This document shows, piece by piece, positions 26,498 through 35,111 of a DNA stretch of 60,461 bases. The DNA lies in NCBI GenBank assembly GCA_028278335.1, contig JANQEN010000273.1, forward strand, positions 1 through 60,461. The letters are read 5' to 3'. A model generated the notes under the pieces. It was not told the origin of the DNA, did not search any database, and saw only the letters and a list, made by a program, of their open reading frames with translations. Within the stretch, counting starts at the first letter, position 1; each line of letters opens with the position of its first letter. Source of the stretch: Chitinivibrionales bacterium (GTDB lineage Bacteria; Fibrobacterota; Chitinivibrionia; Chitinivibrionales; JANQEN01). The position numbers and the translations under genes were made by a program.

Positions 26498-28387
26498 TTA
26501 ATTATTTTTCTTTGATAAAGGTTTAAATGGAACTGAACCACCTTTGAAGTCTAAGTTTTTATAAAATTCTACAAATGTTAACCTTAAAGGATGAACAAAT
26601 GATCCGATCAATGCTAAAAAGAAATTAAGCGCATGTCCAACAATCATTATTAACACTGTAAAGATTACTAAAAATGAATTAAAGTTAGGTCCTGAATCTG
26701 TCGTAATTAAAGAAAGAGCTATTTGATTAAAAGCAAGTCCTAACAACCCACCAGCTAAACCCAAAGCAAACAACCTAATGTATGATAGGCTATCTCCTAA
26801 AAAGCCAGTTGCAAAATTATAAATAGCAACGATAGTCATTGACACATTAAAACCAATTTTTTTAGCAGGACTGTTAAACAGCATTGTTAGCACAAGACCT
26901 AAAGCTACAATTCCTGTTGCAAAAGAACTGGGTATTCCAGCAATGAGTTCACCAAAAGGTACTCCACTCGGATTAAACTTTCTTAGATCTAAAAAATCTG
27001 CTTGGACCAAGAAAATCGCAACTCCAGTAATCAGGAAAAAGGAGCCCATGGGTCCAAACGCAAATTTTATACCTCCACTATTATAATTGTTTATCGCCTT
27101 TAAAAAAGTTCCAAGTAGCATTTGAACCAACCCAAGGTATACAGCAAATGCCATTGCAGGAAAAATCACATTTCCATCAGGTGTTGTGATAGTTGAAAGA
27201 AAAGCTAGCTTTGCCATTCCTACATTTGAAGCTCCATCTGCAAATATTGGTGCCCCAAAAAATGTGTTGAGAATGAATCCTCCAAACATTGTGGTTACGC
27301 CAAAAATCATAACTAACTGTGTAATACTTTTAAAATTTGAAGGCACTTTAAAGAATGCAACTAAAGCAAGTGAAAATAGAAGTGCGCCATATCCTAAATC
27401 TGCTAAACACAACCCTACAAATAAAGCAAAAAAAGGCGCAAAAAAAGGTGTTGGATCTATTTCAAAATAATCAGGAAGTGAAAAGATCTTAGTAAGCGGC
27501 TCAAAAAGCTTGAAGCCACCATGATTATTAAGTTTTACAGGGACACAATCTTCGTTAGCTGGTTCATCTATTGAATACCAAGCGGTGAATTTCTCGAGGA
27601 ACTTCTTTACCTTTGCTTCATTTTTTTTAGGTAGCCATCCATTTAGAGAAAGCACTCTACCTTCTAAAGATTGGCCCATACTTATTCGGGCTGTTTCAAA
27701 GTTTATCAAATTGGAAATATCATCTAATTTTGCTTGTACAATTTGTTTATACTTTGTGAGATTTTGTAGAGAAGAATAAATATCTCTCTGATTGGCTTCC
27801 AATTCGTCGAGGTTTTTATTTGCACGTGCTAATGAAACATCTGGTAGAATAACTTCATCTGCTTCTACAGTTATTTCTCCTCCGAATTCAAATACAACAA
27901 AATTAACACTTCCATTTTGACGACTGATAACTTCTAAATAAAGGTCATCCTTTGGTAATGCATCAAATTTCTTTTCAGCAATTTCAAAAAAACGAAGTCC
28001 TATACCTACCTGCGAAAGTTTATCCAGCACATTTTGATCAAAATCACCCCAGGGTGTAAGCTGTCGAATATCTTTTTGTAAGGTATTTTTCTGCTGCTCT
28101 ATTGAATCAAGTGACTCCTTATGATTAAAGTATTCTTGAACCAGCGCATCAGGGTCACCATTTTGATCTTGAGTAACAGGGTCAGAAAGACCCTTCTCTG
28201 TCTTTTGGAGAGCCTTAATAACCTCATCAAACTGCTTAACTTTTTTTTGGAGCTGAGCAAGGTCAGATGAAGTTGTTTCAGCATTCTCTACGATATGAAC
28301 AACGCCAAGTTCCTGCAAAGCAGCAAGAAATGATTCACGTTCTTTATGGTAAAGCAAAATCGACAATTTTTTCATGGGAACTATCAT
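26498..28387 (-). CDS. ntpI: V-type ATPase subunit I (a-subunit)
   Basis: This 629-residue protein has a long soluble, coiled-coil-rich N-terminal half (about 1-330) and about seven membrane helices in the C-terminal half, including the LSYIRLFALGLAGG segment containing the family's essential arginine. Subunit I is the stator part that forms the ion half-channels next to the K ring. It overlaps the D subunit gene by 4 bp (ATGA), so translation is coupled. Its length is usual for bacterial V-type enzymes. Confidence 0.93.
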   Translation of the reverse strand: MIVPMKKLSILLYHKERESFLAALQELGVVHIVENAETTSSDLAQLQKKVKQFDEVIKALQKTEKGLSDPVTQDQNGDPDALVQEYFNHKESLDSIEQQKNTLQKDIRQLTPWGDFDQNVLDKLSQVGIGLRFFEIAEKKFDALPKDDLYLEVISRQNGSVNFVVFEFGGEITVEADEVILPDVSLARANKNLDELEANQRDIYSSLQNLTKYKQIVQAKLDDISNLINFETARISMGQSLEGRVLSLNGWLPKKNEAKVKKFLEKFTAWYSIDEPANEDCVPVKLNNHGGFKLFEPLTKIFSLPDYFEIDPTPFFAPFFALFVGLCLADLGYGALLFSLALVAFFKVPSNFKSITQLVMIFGVTTMFGGFILNTFFGAPIFADGASNVGMAKLAFLSTITTPDGNVIFPAMAFAVYLGLVQMLLGTFLKAINNYNSGGIKFAFGPMGSFFLITGVAIFLVQADFLDLRKFNPSGVPFGELIAGIPSSFATGIVALGLVLTMLFNSPAKKIGFNVSMTIVAIYNFATGFLGDSLSYIRLFALGLAGGLLGLAFNQIALSLITTDSGPNFNSFLVIFTVLIMIVGHALNFFLALIGSFVHPLRLTFVEFYKNLDFKGGSVPFKPLSKKNN

Positions 28388-28986
28388 GCAGCAGCCTCCG
28401 CTTTTGCCAGGCGTTCTTTTAAAATCTTCTGTGAGGATTTTGCCAGGTTTTCTTCATCTTCCATAAAGCGTTTGATTTTTAAAATGGCATCTTGATATGC
28501 TGGAATTTGAACCTTCTCGTAGAGATTCACCTTTTGAGTTGTCTTTTTTCTGGCATATTCCAAAATGGCAACCTTCTTTTTTGCTACATCAATCTTTATC
28601 TGTAATATGGCGGCATCTTTGAGTAGTGATATTCCTTCTGGTATCCATGCCGGTGTAGAAAGGAGGCTAAAGGTATTTACAGAAAAGGAAACATTGTTAA
28701 ATATGGGTGTTTTTACTCCGGCAATTTTTTTAAAGTCAAGATTCACCTCTTTAACAGCAAGAAGGTTCTCTGGAAACTCGGACCAGAGGCGAACAATCGT
28801 TGCTAGCACACGGTTCTTTTGATCAAAGGCTTCTTGAGCTAGCTTAACCTCTTTCTTTGCATTTTTTACCTCTAAACGCAAAGCAGATTCTTTGGCTTGC
28901 AGGGTAGGAAGCGCATTCTCTCGTACCTTGAGATCTTTTTTTAGTTGCTGAAGCGCAGTCTTATTGTATTGAAATTTTAATGCCAT
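28384..28986 (-). CDS. ntpD: V-type ATPase subunit D (central stalk)
   Basis: This 200-residue, mostly helical protein has long N- and C-terminal coiled coils (about 5-65 and 110-200) and the family-like start ALKFQYNKTALQQLKKDL. Subunit D is the rotor axle that links the A3B3 head with the membrane ring. In most V-type enzymes it pairs with subunit F, which has no recognisable gene here. Confidence 0.87.
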   Translation of the reverse strand: MALKFQYNKTALQQLKKDLKVRENALPTLQAKESALRLEVKNAKKEVKLAQEAFDQKNRVLATIVRLWSEFPENLLAVKEVNLDFKKIAGVKTPIFNNVSFSVNTFSLLSTPAWIPEGISLLKDAAILQIKIDVAKKKVAILEYARKKTTQKVNLYEKVQIPAYQDAILKIKRFMEDEENLAKSSQKILKERLAKAEAAA

Positions 28987-29025
28987 AATCTATATATCAC
29001 CGGTTAACGCCATCTAAGATTGGCG

Positions 29026-30348
29026 TTACTCTCCCTTCCAATATGTATCCATGATCTCTTTCTTTATACCAACCTCATCCTGAGAAAAATATTTGCCGAG
29101 AATTTCCCAACCAGTATTGAGCATCTTGTCAACATCAATGTTGATATCAATTGCTAAAAGTTCCTTTGAATACTCCTTGGCATAGTCAAGACATCGCTTA
29201 TCATAATCGGTCAAGTCGAATCCATTTTCAAGCTTGGTTTTGGCATTTGCCGCATCCGCATAGAGACGTACACAGGTATTCATCAGTTGAGGATGATCTT
29301 CCCGAGTCTTCTTTCCAATTACTAACTGTTTTAATCGAGAAAGAGATCTAAAGGGATCAATAATTACTTTGCTTATATCGGTATCACGGCGTAAATAGAG
29401 CTGTCCCTCTGTGATATACCCGGTATTATCGGGTATAGCGTGCGTGATATCTCCACCACTGAGTGTTGTTACCGCAATAATCGTAATGGAACCACCTTCA
29501 GGAAACTGTACAGCTTTCTCATAGATTTTTGCTAAATCACTATACAGAGATCCTGGCATACTGTCCTTCGATGGGATTTGGTCCATTCTATTTGACACAA
29601 TACTCAGCGCATCGGCAAAGAGAGTCATGTCGGTAAGAAGCACTAATACCTTCATCTGCTTTTCCTGAGCAAAATATTCTGCAGCAGTCAAGCACATATC
29701 AGGCACAAGAAGACGTTCTACGGGAGCATCCTCTGTTGTGTTGATAAAACTGATAATGCGATCCAATGCACCGGCATTATCAAAAACCGCTTTGTAGTAT
29801 AGATAATCATCGTTGGACATTCCCATACCGCCAAGCACGATGATGTCAGCCTTCGCCCGCAGAGCCACATCAGCCATTACCTGGTTAAAGGGCTGGTCTG
29901 GATCAGCAAAGAAGGGGATTTTCTGGCCAGTTACCAAGGTGTTATTAAGATCTATACCGGCAATACCGGTAGCAATGAGTTCGGAAGGTTGTTTACGACG
30001 AACAGGATTAGCAGAGGGGCCACCAATCTCGCGCTCCTCTCCTTCAACCGATGCGCCACCATCGATTGGTTCACCATAGGCATTAAAAAAGCGACCTCGT
30101 AACTCCTCGCTCACCTTGAGTGTTGGTGGCTTACCAGCAAAGACGACCTCAGCATTAGTGGCAATACCCTGAGTGCCGGGAAAAATCTGAAGTGTCACAT
30201 TCTCACGATTGATCTTAACAACCTGAGCCGGCCTATTGTCAACATAGGCCATCTCTTCATTAGTCACACCCTCAGCTTTAATCGTGCAGGTTGCCTTGGT
30301 AATATTTTCAATTTTTGTATATACTTTTTGAAAGGCCTTTGTTTTCAT
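29026..30348 (-). CDS. ntpB: V-type ATPase subunit B
   Basis: This 440-residue non-catalytic head subunit has a beta-barrel N-terminus (about 1-75), then ELIATGIAGID, GQKIPFFADPDQPFN, a regulatory nucleotide-site region and a C-terminal helical bundle. It lacks a Walker A loop, as expected for B subunits. The ATG shares one base with the TAA stop of subunit A (TAATG) and has GGGAGGA upstream. It alternates with A in the A3B3 hexamer. Confidence 0.94.
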   Translation of the reverse strand: MKTKAFQKVYTKIENITKATCTIKAEGVTNEEMAYVDNRPAQVVKINRENVTLQIFPGTQGIATNAEVVFAGKPPTLKVSEELRGRFFNAYGEPIDGGASVEGEEREIGGPSANPVRRKQPSELIATGIAGIDLNNTLVTGQKIPFFADPDQPFNQVMADVALRAKADIIVLGGMGMSNDDYLYYKAVFDNAGALDRIISFINTTEDAPVERLLVPDMCLTAAEYFAQEKQMKVLVLLTDMTLFADALSIVSNRMDQIPSKDSMPGSLYSDLAKIYEKAVQFPEGGSITIIAVTTLSGGDITHAIPDNTGYITEGQLYLRRDTDISKVIIDPFRSLSRLKQLVIGKKTREDHPQLMNTCVRLYADAANAKTKLENGFDLTDYDKRCLDYAKEYSKELLAIDINIDVDKMLNTGWEILGKYFSQDEVGIKKEIMDTYWKGE

Positions 30349-32150
30349 TAGTCCTCCCTCTTTTCATCGAGCACTCGTTCCGATTCGCCAAACTCTGCGA
30401 GTTGACGCTCTTTAAGCAGGGCATGAAGATCTTGTTCCATAGTGTTAAATCCATCACATTGAAATTCTTGATAGTTCATCTGTTTAATTAAATTGATCAC
30501 CTTTTTAAAATAGGTGTTCACCTCTTCAAAGTTATCAAAATCATAGGAGCTATTACAGATACCCAGAATCAAATTGACCATATACTGTTGACGGGTCAAA
30601 GAAGTGGATGCGTCCACTTTGTCAAAGGCGTCCTGTTGCAGTATGCAGAAGTCGATAACTTCCGCCTTATTAAAAATGATATGATATTCAATCGGTACAC
30701 CATCATCGCCCAATATGTTAATTTGATCACGGGTCTCTTTACCGCGGAGAAGCATGTCCTTTAATAGGAGAATCTTATCTACCCAGCCCTTTTCAACTTT
30801 ATCATCAAAGTATTCGATTACCTCGTCATATTCCAGGTATTTAGAGTAACTGTCGATGGGATCGATAGCAGGATATCGTTTACTGTCAGCACGGTTTTGC
30901 TCGAGTGCATAAAAGCAGCGAGCTGCTTTTTTGGTTGATTCAGTAACCGGCTCTTTTAAGTTTCCTCCAGCGGGACTTACTGTTCCGACAAAGGTGATTG
31001 ATCCAGTCTCTCCATTGTTAAGATAGACAAACCCAGATCGTGAGTAGTAGTTTGCTACAATTGCGGAAAGATCCATGGGGAAGGCATCAGGTCCGGGAAG
31101 CTCTTCCATACGGTTGGACATCTCACGAAGTGCTTGTGCCCAGCGAGAAGTTGAATCTGCAAGAAGTAACACCTTAAGTCCCATCATCCGATAGTATTCG
31201 GCAATTGTCATACCGGTGTATACCGATGCTTCACGAGCGGCTACCGGCATATTTGAAGTATTACAAATAATAATGGTTCGCTCCATAAGTTTTCTACCAG
31301 AACGCGGATCTTCAAGCTCAGGGAACTCAGTAAAGATTTCTACAACTTCATTAGCACGCTCACCACAGGCTACCACAATAATTAAGTCTGCCTCGGCATT
31401 CTTGGAAATAGCATGCTGTAGTACGGTTTTTCCACAACCAAAGGGACCGGGAATGAAACCGGTTCCACCTTCGGTGATTGGGTTGAGTGTGTCAATGGTC
31501 CGCACACCAGTCTCAAGGACCTTAAAAGGACGAGGCTTCTCGGTAAAACCCTGAACCTCTACCTTGACCGGCCATCGCATGGTCATGGTGAGTTCCTGCT
31601 CTTCTCCATTTTCATTGACGACAACTGCAATGGTGTCAGAAATGGTGTAATCACCCTCAGCGACAACTGATTTGAGGGTACCAACACCTTTATAGCTGAA
31701 GGGAACCATAATTTTATGCGGTATCCACCCTTCAGTAACTTCTCCAAGCCAATCTGCTGCTTTAACCTGGTCTCCCGCTTTGGCAGAAGGGGTAAAGTGC
31801 CACTTTTTTTCTTCGTTAAGCGGAAAGGAGTACTCTCCCCGCTGAAGAAATACACCGGTCAGTTTATCAAGATCATTTTGAAGTCCATCATAGTTACGAG
31901 AGAGCATTCCTGGGCCTAAGGTAACCTCAAGCATTCTTCCGGTAAACTCTACATCACATCCAACATAGAGCCCACGGGTACTCTCAAAAACCTGGACAGA
32001 GGCGATATTACCTGTGATTTTAATCACCTCAGCCATAAGTTTGACATTTTTTAAATCAATATAACAAATCTCATTTTGTCCGACCGGTCCGTCAACTTCA
32101 ATTGTCACAAGATTGGCGACAATTCCGACAACCTTTCCCTTGGTGCTCAT
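30348..32150 (-). CDS. ntpA: V-type ATPase catalytic subunit A
   Basis: This catalytic subunit has about 600 residues counted from the ATG at 32150, which has GGAGG five bases upstream; a GTG four codons earlier is the alternative. An N-terminal barrel and the characteristic A-subunit bulge domain precede the Walker A loop GPFGCGKT (about residue 240). VVACGERANEV, LLADSTSRWAQALREMS and the C-terminal helical domain follow. It hydrolyses or makes ATP in the cytoplasmic head. The P-loop form GPFGCGKT is that of V/A-type rather than F-type enzymes. Confidence 0.95.
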   Translation of the reverse strand: MSTKGKVVGIVANLVTIEVDGPVGQNEICYIDLKNVKLMAEVIKITGNIASVQVFESTRGLYVGCDVEFTGRMLEVTLGPGMLSRNYDGLQNDLDKLTGVFLQRGEYSFPLNEEKKWHFTPSAKAGDQVKAADWLGEVTEGWIPHKIMVPFSYKGVGTLKSVVAEGDYTISDTIAVVVNENGEEQELTMTMRWPVKVEVQGFTEKPRPFKVLETGVRTIDTLNPITEGGTGFIPGPFGCGKTVLQHAISKNAEADLIIVVACGERANEVVEIFTEFPELEDPRSGRKLMERTIIICNTSNMPVAAREASVYTGMTIAEYYRMMGLKVLLLADSTSRWAQALREMSNRMEELPGPDAFPMDLSAIVANYYSRSGFVYLNNGETGSITFVGTVSPAGGNLKEPVTESTKKAARCFYALEQNRADSKRYPAIDPIDSYSKYLEYDEVIEYFDDKVEKGWVDKILLLKDMLLRGKETRDQINILGDDGVPIEYHIIFNKAEVIDFCILQQDAFDKVDASTSLTRQQYMVNLILGICNSSYDFDNFEEVNTYFKKVINLIKQMNYQEFQCDGFNTMEQDLHALLKERQLAEFGESERVLDEKRED

Positions 32151-32174
32151 TATTTCCTCCACATATAAATTATC

Positions 32175-32993
32175 TTAATCAGTGGTAAAACCAGTTTTTA
32201 ATTCCTCAAGCAACCTACCAAGCCGCTCTTTACCGGTTTCGGGATCAAGCTGCTGCCATCGTTCGACCATGTCAAGCTTCAAGCAGAAAGCAAGAATTGT
32301 TTCAATTTGAAAATAGGTAAAAACCGTCAGCTCATTGAGCATATCCCATCTGAGCGTGTCGATATTTTTTTCATAGGTAACTAAATCATCTCCAGAGGAG
32401 GAGACTATTTTGTCAATCCAGGGAATCTGATTTGAGAGAGAAAAATCAGGGGCATTACTTTTTAATATTGACTGAGAAACTTCATTTCGCCCGACAATCA
32501 ATGTGGACAATGAAAAATTCTCCGTGTCCTTTTGCTTTCGGCAATTTAAACCAGCAAGGACATTTCTTACATTTAAATCAAAGGTAAACCAATCTCGAAT
32601 AAAAAGATTTTGGTGTGCTGCCAACTCTTCATAAAAGAGCCAGTTTAGCTGGTCCTCCAAAGAACATTCTGGATAGGGTAATTTTTCTTCCTTAACAGCC
32701 TCTATAAATCTTTGCATATAAGCGGGTATTAATTCTGGAAATTTTAGCTCCTCTTCCAACATCTCTCGCGAAAACATACCCTGCGGGAGAAAATCCTTTG
32801 AACTCTTTTCAAGGAGCGTTATGCAGTTTTTATTATCGTAGGGAAGCTGTAACAAACGGAGCAGACTCAAGTCCTCTGGTGCGATCTGTTCAGCAATCTC
32901 ATCAATGAAATCTACAAAGGTTAGTCCCTTTTTTGTTCCATCAAGAATTATATCAGGTAAGCTTGCAACGAGATAGTAATAGCTTTTTGCCAT
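32175..32993 (-). CDS. DUF2764 protein of the V-ATPase operon
   Basis: This 272-residue, helix-rich protein has the family-like start MAKSYYYLVASLPDI. DUF2764 genes sit between subunits E and A in V-ATPase operons of spirochaetes and Bacteroidota, as here. Its position and helical make-up have led to the idea that it stands in for subunit C, the collar that joins the central stalk to the membrane ring; that is not proven. It starts 7 bp after the E gene. Confidence 0.82.
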   Translation of the reverse strand: MAKSYYYLVASLPDIILDGTKKGLTFVDFIDEIAEQIAPEDLSLLRLLQLPYDNKNCITLLEKSSKDFLPQGMFSREMLEEELKFPELIPAYMQRFIEAVKEEKLPYPECSLEDQLNWLFYEELAAHQNLFIRDWFTFDLNVRNVLAGLNCRKQKDTENFSLSTLIVGRNEVSQSILKSNAPDFSLSNQIPWIDKIVSSSGDDLVTYEKNIDTLRWDMLNELTVFTYFQIETILAFCLKLDMVERWQQLDPETGKERLGRLLEELKTGFTTD

Positions 32994-32999
32994 AGGTGA

Positions 33000-33614
33000 T
33001 TATTCGTCAAATAAAAAGGTGCGAGTTTTTGGGCGGAGGTAGTCCTTAAAAAATTCATTAAAATCCTCATCGGACATACTGATCTTAAAAGTTCCATCTT
33101 TTGGGCCAATTTGAAATCCACCTTTAATAGCCTTAGAAAAGGTGACAGTGACACCATCGTTGAGGATCTTTTTTAAGGAACTTTTTAAGGATTTATCCAG
33201 TTTTTCGGCCAATGCCTCTGGGAGAAGCACTTCCAAGGACGGTGCTTCCTGACTATTGGCACTCCAATTTTTTACCAAAGTGGAGAGCAACTCTTTTATC
33301 ACCTCAGGATCAGAGAGTGTTGCACTGATTCCCTCATCGCCAATTTGCGAAAGGATAAGGTCGGTAATTTTCTGCTTTACAGCGCTTATTGCTTGCTGTG
33401 AGGCAAGCTTCATTTCTGATTCGGCATTTTTTTGTATTTCCGCAGCTTTTGTTTGGGCTTGCGCAACAATGGTATCTGCTTCTTTTTGTGCTTCGGTTTT
33501 AATTGAAGCAGCTTCTGATTGTGCCGCGTCTATAATCGCTTTCTTTTCTTCATTACCCTTTTCAACGCCCTCTTTATAGATTTTCTCTGTTAATTCAGCA
33601 ATTTTTTGTTCCAT
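33000..33614 (-). CDS. ntpE: V-type ATPase subunit E (peripheral stalk)
   Basis: This 204-residue protein has a long N-terminal coiled coil (about 1-110, with repeated EAQKEADTIVAQAQTKAAEI-like heptads) and a globular C-terminal domain. Subunit E forms the outer stalk that holds the A3B3 head to subunit I. Its usual partner G/H has no gene in the operon. It is the first gene after the predicted promoter. Confidence 0.83.
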   Translation of the reverse strand: MEQKIAELTEKIYKEGVEKGNEEKKAIIDAAQSEAASIKTEAQKEADTIVAQAQTKAAEIQKNAESEMKLASQQAISAVKQKITDLILSQIGDEGISATLSDPEVIKELLSTLVKNWSANSQEAPSLEVLLPEALAEKLDKSLKSSLKKILNDGVTVTFSKAIKGGFQIGPKDGTFKISMSDEDFNEFFKDYLRPKTRTFLFDE

Positions 33615-33633
33615 GAAAAGCTCCCACTATATA

Positions 33634-33662
33634 CTAGTATTTTGGAATATATGCTATGTCAA
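33634..33662 (-). promoter_or_regulatory. Predicted sigma70-type promoter of the V-ATPase operon
   Basis: On the minus strand TTGACA (33657-33662) and TACTAG (33634-33639) are separated by exactly 17 bp, about 20 bp upstream of the subunit E start codon. Confidence 0.6.
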
Positions 33663-33811
33663 TTTACTATGAAACTCATCCTGGCAAACATAACGAGTGT
33701 ATTAAGGTTTTTGTTTGTAAACCGTTAACAGGATGAGTGTGTGTCACGGATGACAAAACTGGAGTGATGTAAATATAAATGATACAACTCCATTGACTTA
33801 AAAAAAATTAA

Positions 33812-34168
33812 TTAAAGGCCAAGTTTTTCTTTGAGGGAATCAGGAGTAAAAGGTTTGATTATATAGTTATTAACGCCCTCTTTCATAGCTTCAATCACTC
33901 TACTTTTTTCAGACTCAGAAGTACACATAACTACTTTAACATCATTGTATGCCGCAACAGAGCGCACCTTTTTGAGAAAAGTCATACCATCCATAACCGG
34001 CATATTCCAATCCAACAAGATAATATCTATAGGCATATTCTCCTTAAGAACAATGAGTGCCTCCTCACCATCCGTTGCTTCGAGTATATCACTAATTCCA
34101 AGATTGCTAATTTGCGTCTTTTGAATTCTTCGCATTGTTGCAGAGTCATCAACAAGTAGTATTCTCAT
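33812..34168 (-). CDS. cheY: CheY-like single-domain response regulator
   Basis: Counted from the ATG at 34168 (AGGAG seven bases upstream) the protein has 118 residues and only a receiver domain, MRILLVDDSATMRRI...ILLDWNMPVMDG...CTSE...IKPF. All catalytic residues are present. It is the last gene of the chemotaxis operon and follows cheX, its probable phosphatase. The WNMPVMDG form is shared with the receiver at 37769, so the two are recent paralogues and either could be the motor-binding CheY. Confidence 0.88.
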   Translation of the reverse strand: MRILLVDDSATMRRIQKTQISNLGISDILEATDGEEALIVLKENMPIDIILLDWNMPVMDGMTFLKKVRSVAAYNDVKVVMCTSESEKSRVIEAMKEGVNNYIIKPFTPDSLKEKLGL

Positions 34169-34249
34169 GTAGTGGCTCCTTTCACTTGTCAATATTGGTT
34201 CTGCTGTTAGACGACTTCTTCATAACTAAAATTCCTGCCCTTTTTGCTG

Positions 34250-34708
34250 TTACTTAGTTTTAAGAGATATTTCCATAACAAAATTGCCCAAGGAACTATC
34301 AAAGGGAACGATAATAGCACGAATTCCCGACGGTGGAGAAATTGCATGGTTTTGACCAACAATGACATTCGGTAAGGAAATGGTCAACTTGTATTGAGAG
34401 AGGCCCTGCTTTGCCCGTCCTGCTACAATATTGGCAATTTCACCAATACCATCAACGATCTCCGGTCCAATAATTTTTATCGAGCTACCTAGCATGGCAG
34501 AGACTACCTTAAGCGCAACAATTTTCGGAAAGCTGATCGCAATTGCTCCCTGGGCTTCGCCTGAAAGACCAATAATACCTGAAATATCATGGGTTGGCTT
34601 GTTACCTGACTTTACCTGCGGCTTTCCTGGAATCGTATCCGTGGAAAGCATTGTTTTAAACGTGTCAATCAGGGCCTTAATAAAGGGATTTACGAAGGAA
34701 ACATCCAT
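34250..34708 (-). CDS. cheX: CheX, CheY-P phosphatase
   Basis: This 152-residue protein has the whole CheX fold and the ExxN signature in DGIGEIANIVAGRAKQGL (about residues 87-104). CheX dephosphorylates phospho-CheY and resets the chemotaxis response. It is more typical of CheX than the three CheX-like paralogues in the other locus. An AGGAG site stands before the ATG, and cheY follows by 81 bp. Confidence 0.88.
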   Translation of the reverse strand: MDVSFVNPFIKALIDTFKTMLSTDTIPGKPQVKSGNKPTHDISGIIGLSGEAQGAIAISFPKIVALKVVSAMLGSSIKIIGPEIVDGIGEIANIVAGRAKQGLSQYKLTISLPNVIVGQNHAISPPSGIRAIIVPFDSSLGNFVMEISLKTK

Positions 34709-34746
34709 TTATATAACTCCTCTCTAATCAATGCAGTCCTTTTATA

Positions 34747-35109
34747 TTAGGCATAACCATTTTCATCTAAAGCATCTTTTAAAGTATCAAATTTATGAGC
34801 ACAAGAGTCAATAAGAATTTTAACTAATTTAACATTTTTATTGCGGCCTTCCATCTCTAATTCCTCGGCTTTAGCACCAAGATCCATACCGCCAATTGTT
34901 TTTGCTGTACTCTTTATAGAATGGGCCAGATTGGTAATCGTTTCAAAGTCGTTCTGAGCAAAGGCTGATCGCATTTGTTCAATTCTCTTCGGTGTATCAT
35001 CTAAAAAAGCAACCACAACCTCCTGATATATCTCTTCATCGCCGCACATCCGGGCAAGGGCAGAATCCAAATCGTAGGTTTGTTCACAATCATTTTTTTC
35101 ATCAACCAT
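34747..35109 (-). CDS. Single-domain histidine phosphotransfer (Hpt) protein
   Basis: This 120-residue helical protein has the phospho-histidine motif LAHSIKSTAKTIGG (His at about residue 57). It starts 2 bp after the hybrid kinase gene and so probably receives phosphate from that kinase's second receiver and passes it on. Possible acceptors are the receivers at 33812, 37769 or 39049. Confidence 0.87.
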   Translation of the reverse strand: MVDEKNDCEQTYDLDSALARMCGDEEIYQEVVVAFLDDTPKRIEQMRSAFAQNDFETITNLAHSIKSTAKTIGGMDLGAKAEELEMEGRNKNVKLVKILIDSCAHKFDTLKDALDENGYA

Positions 35110-35111
35110 AG

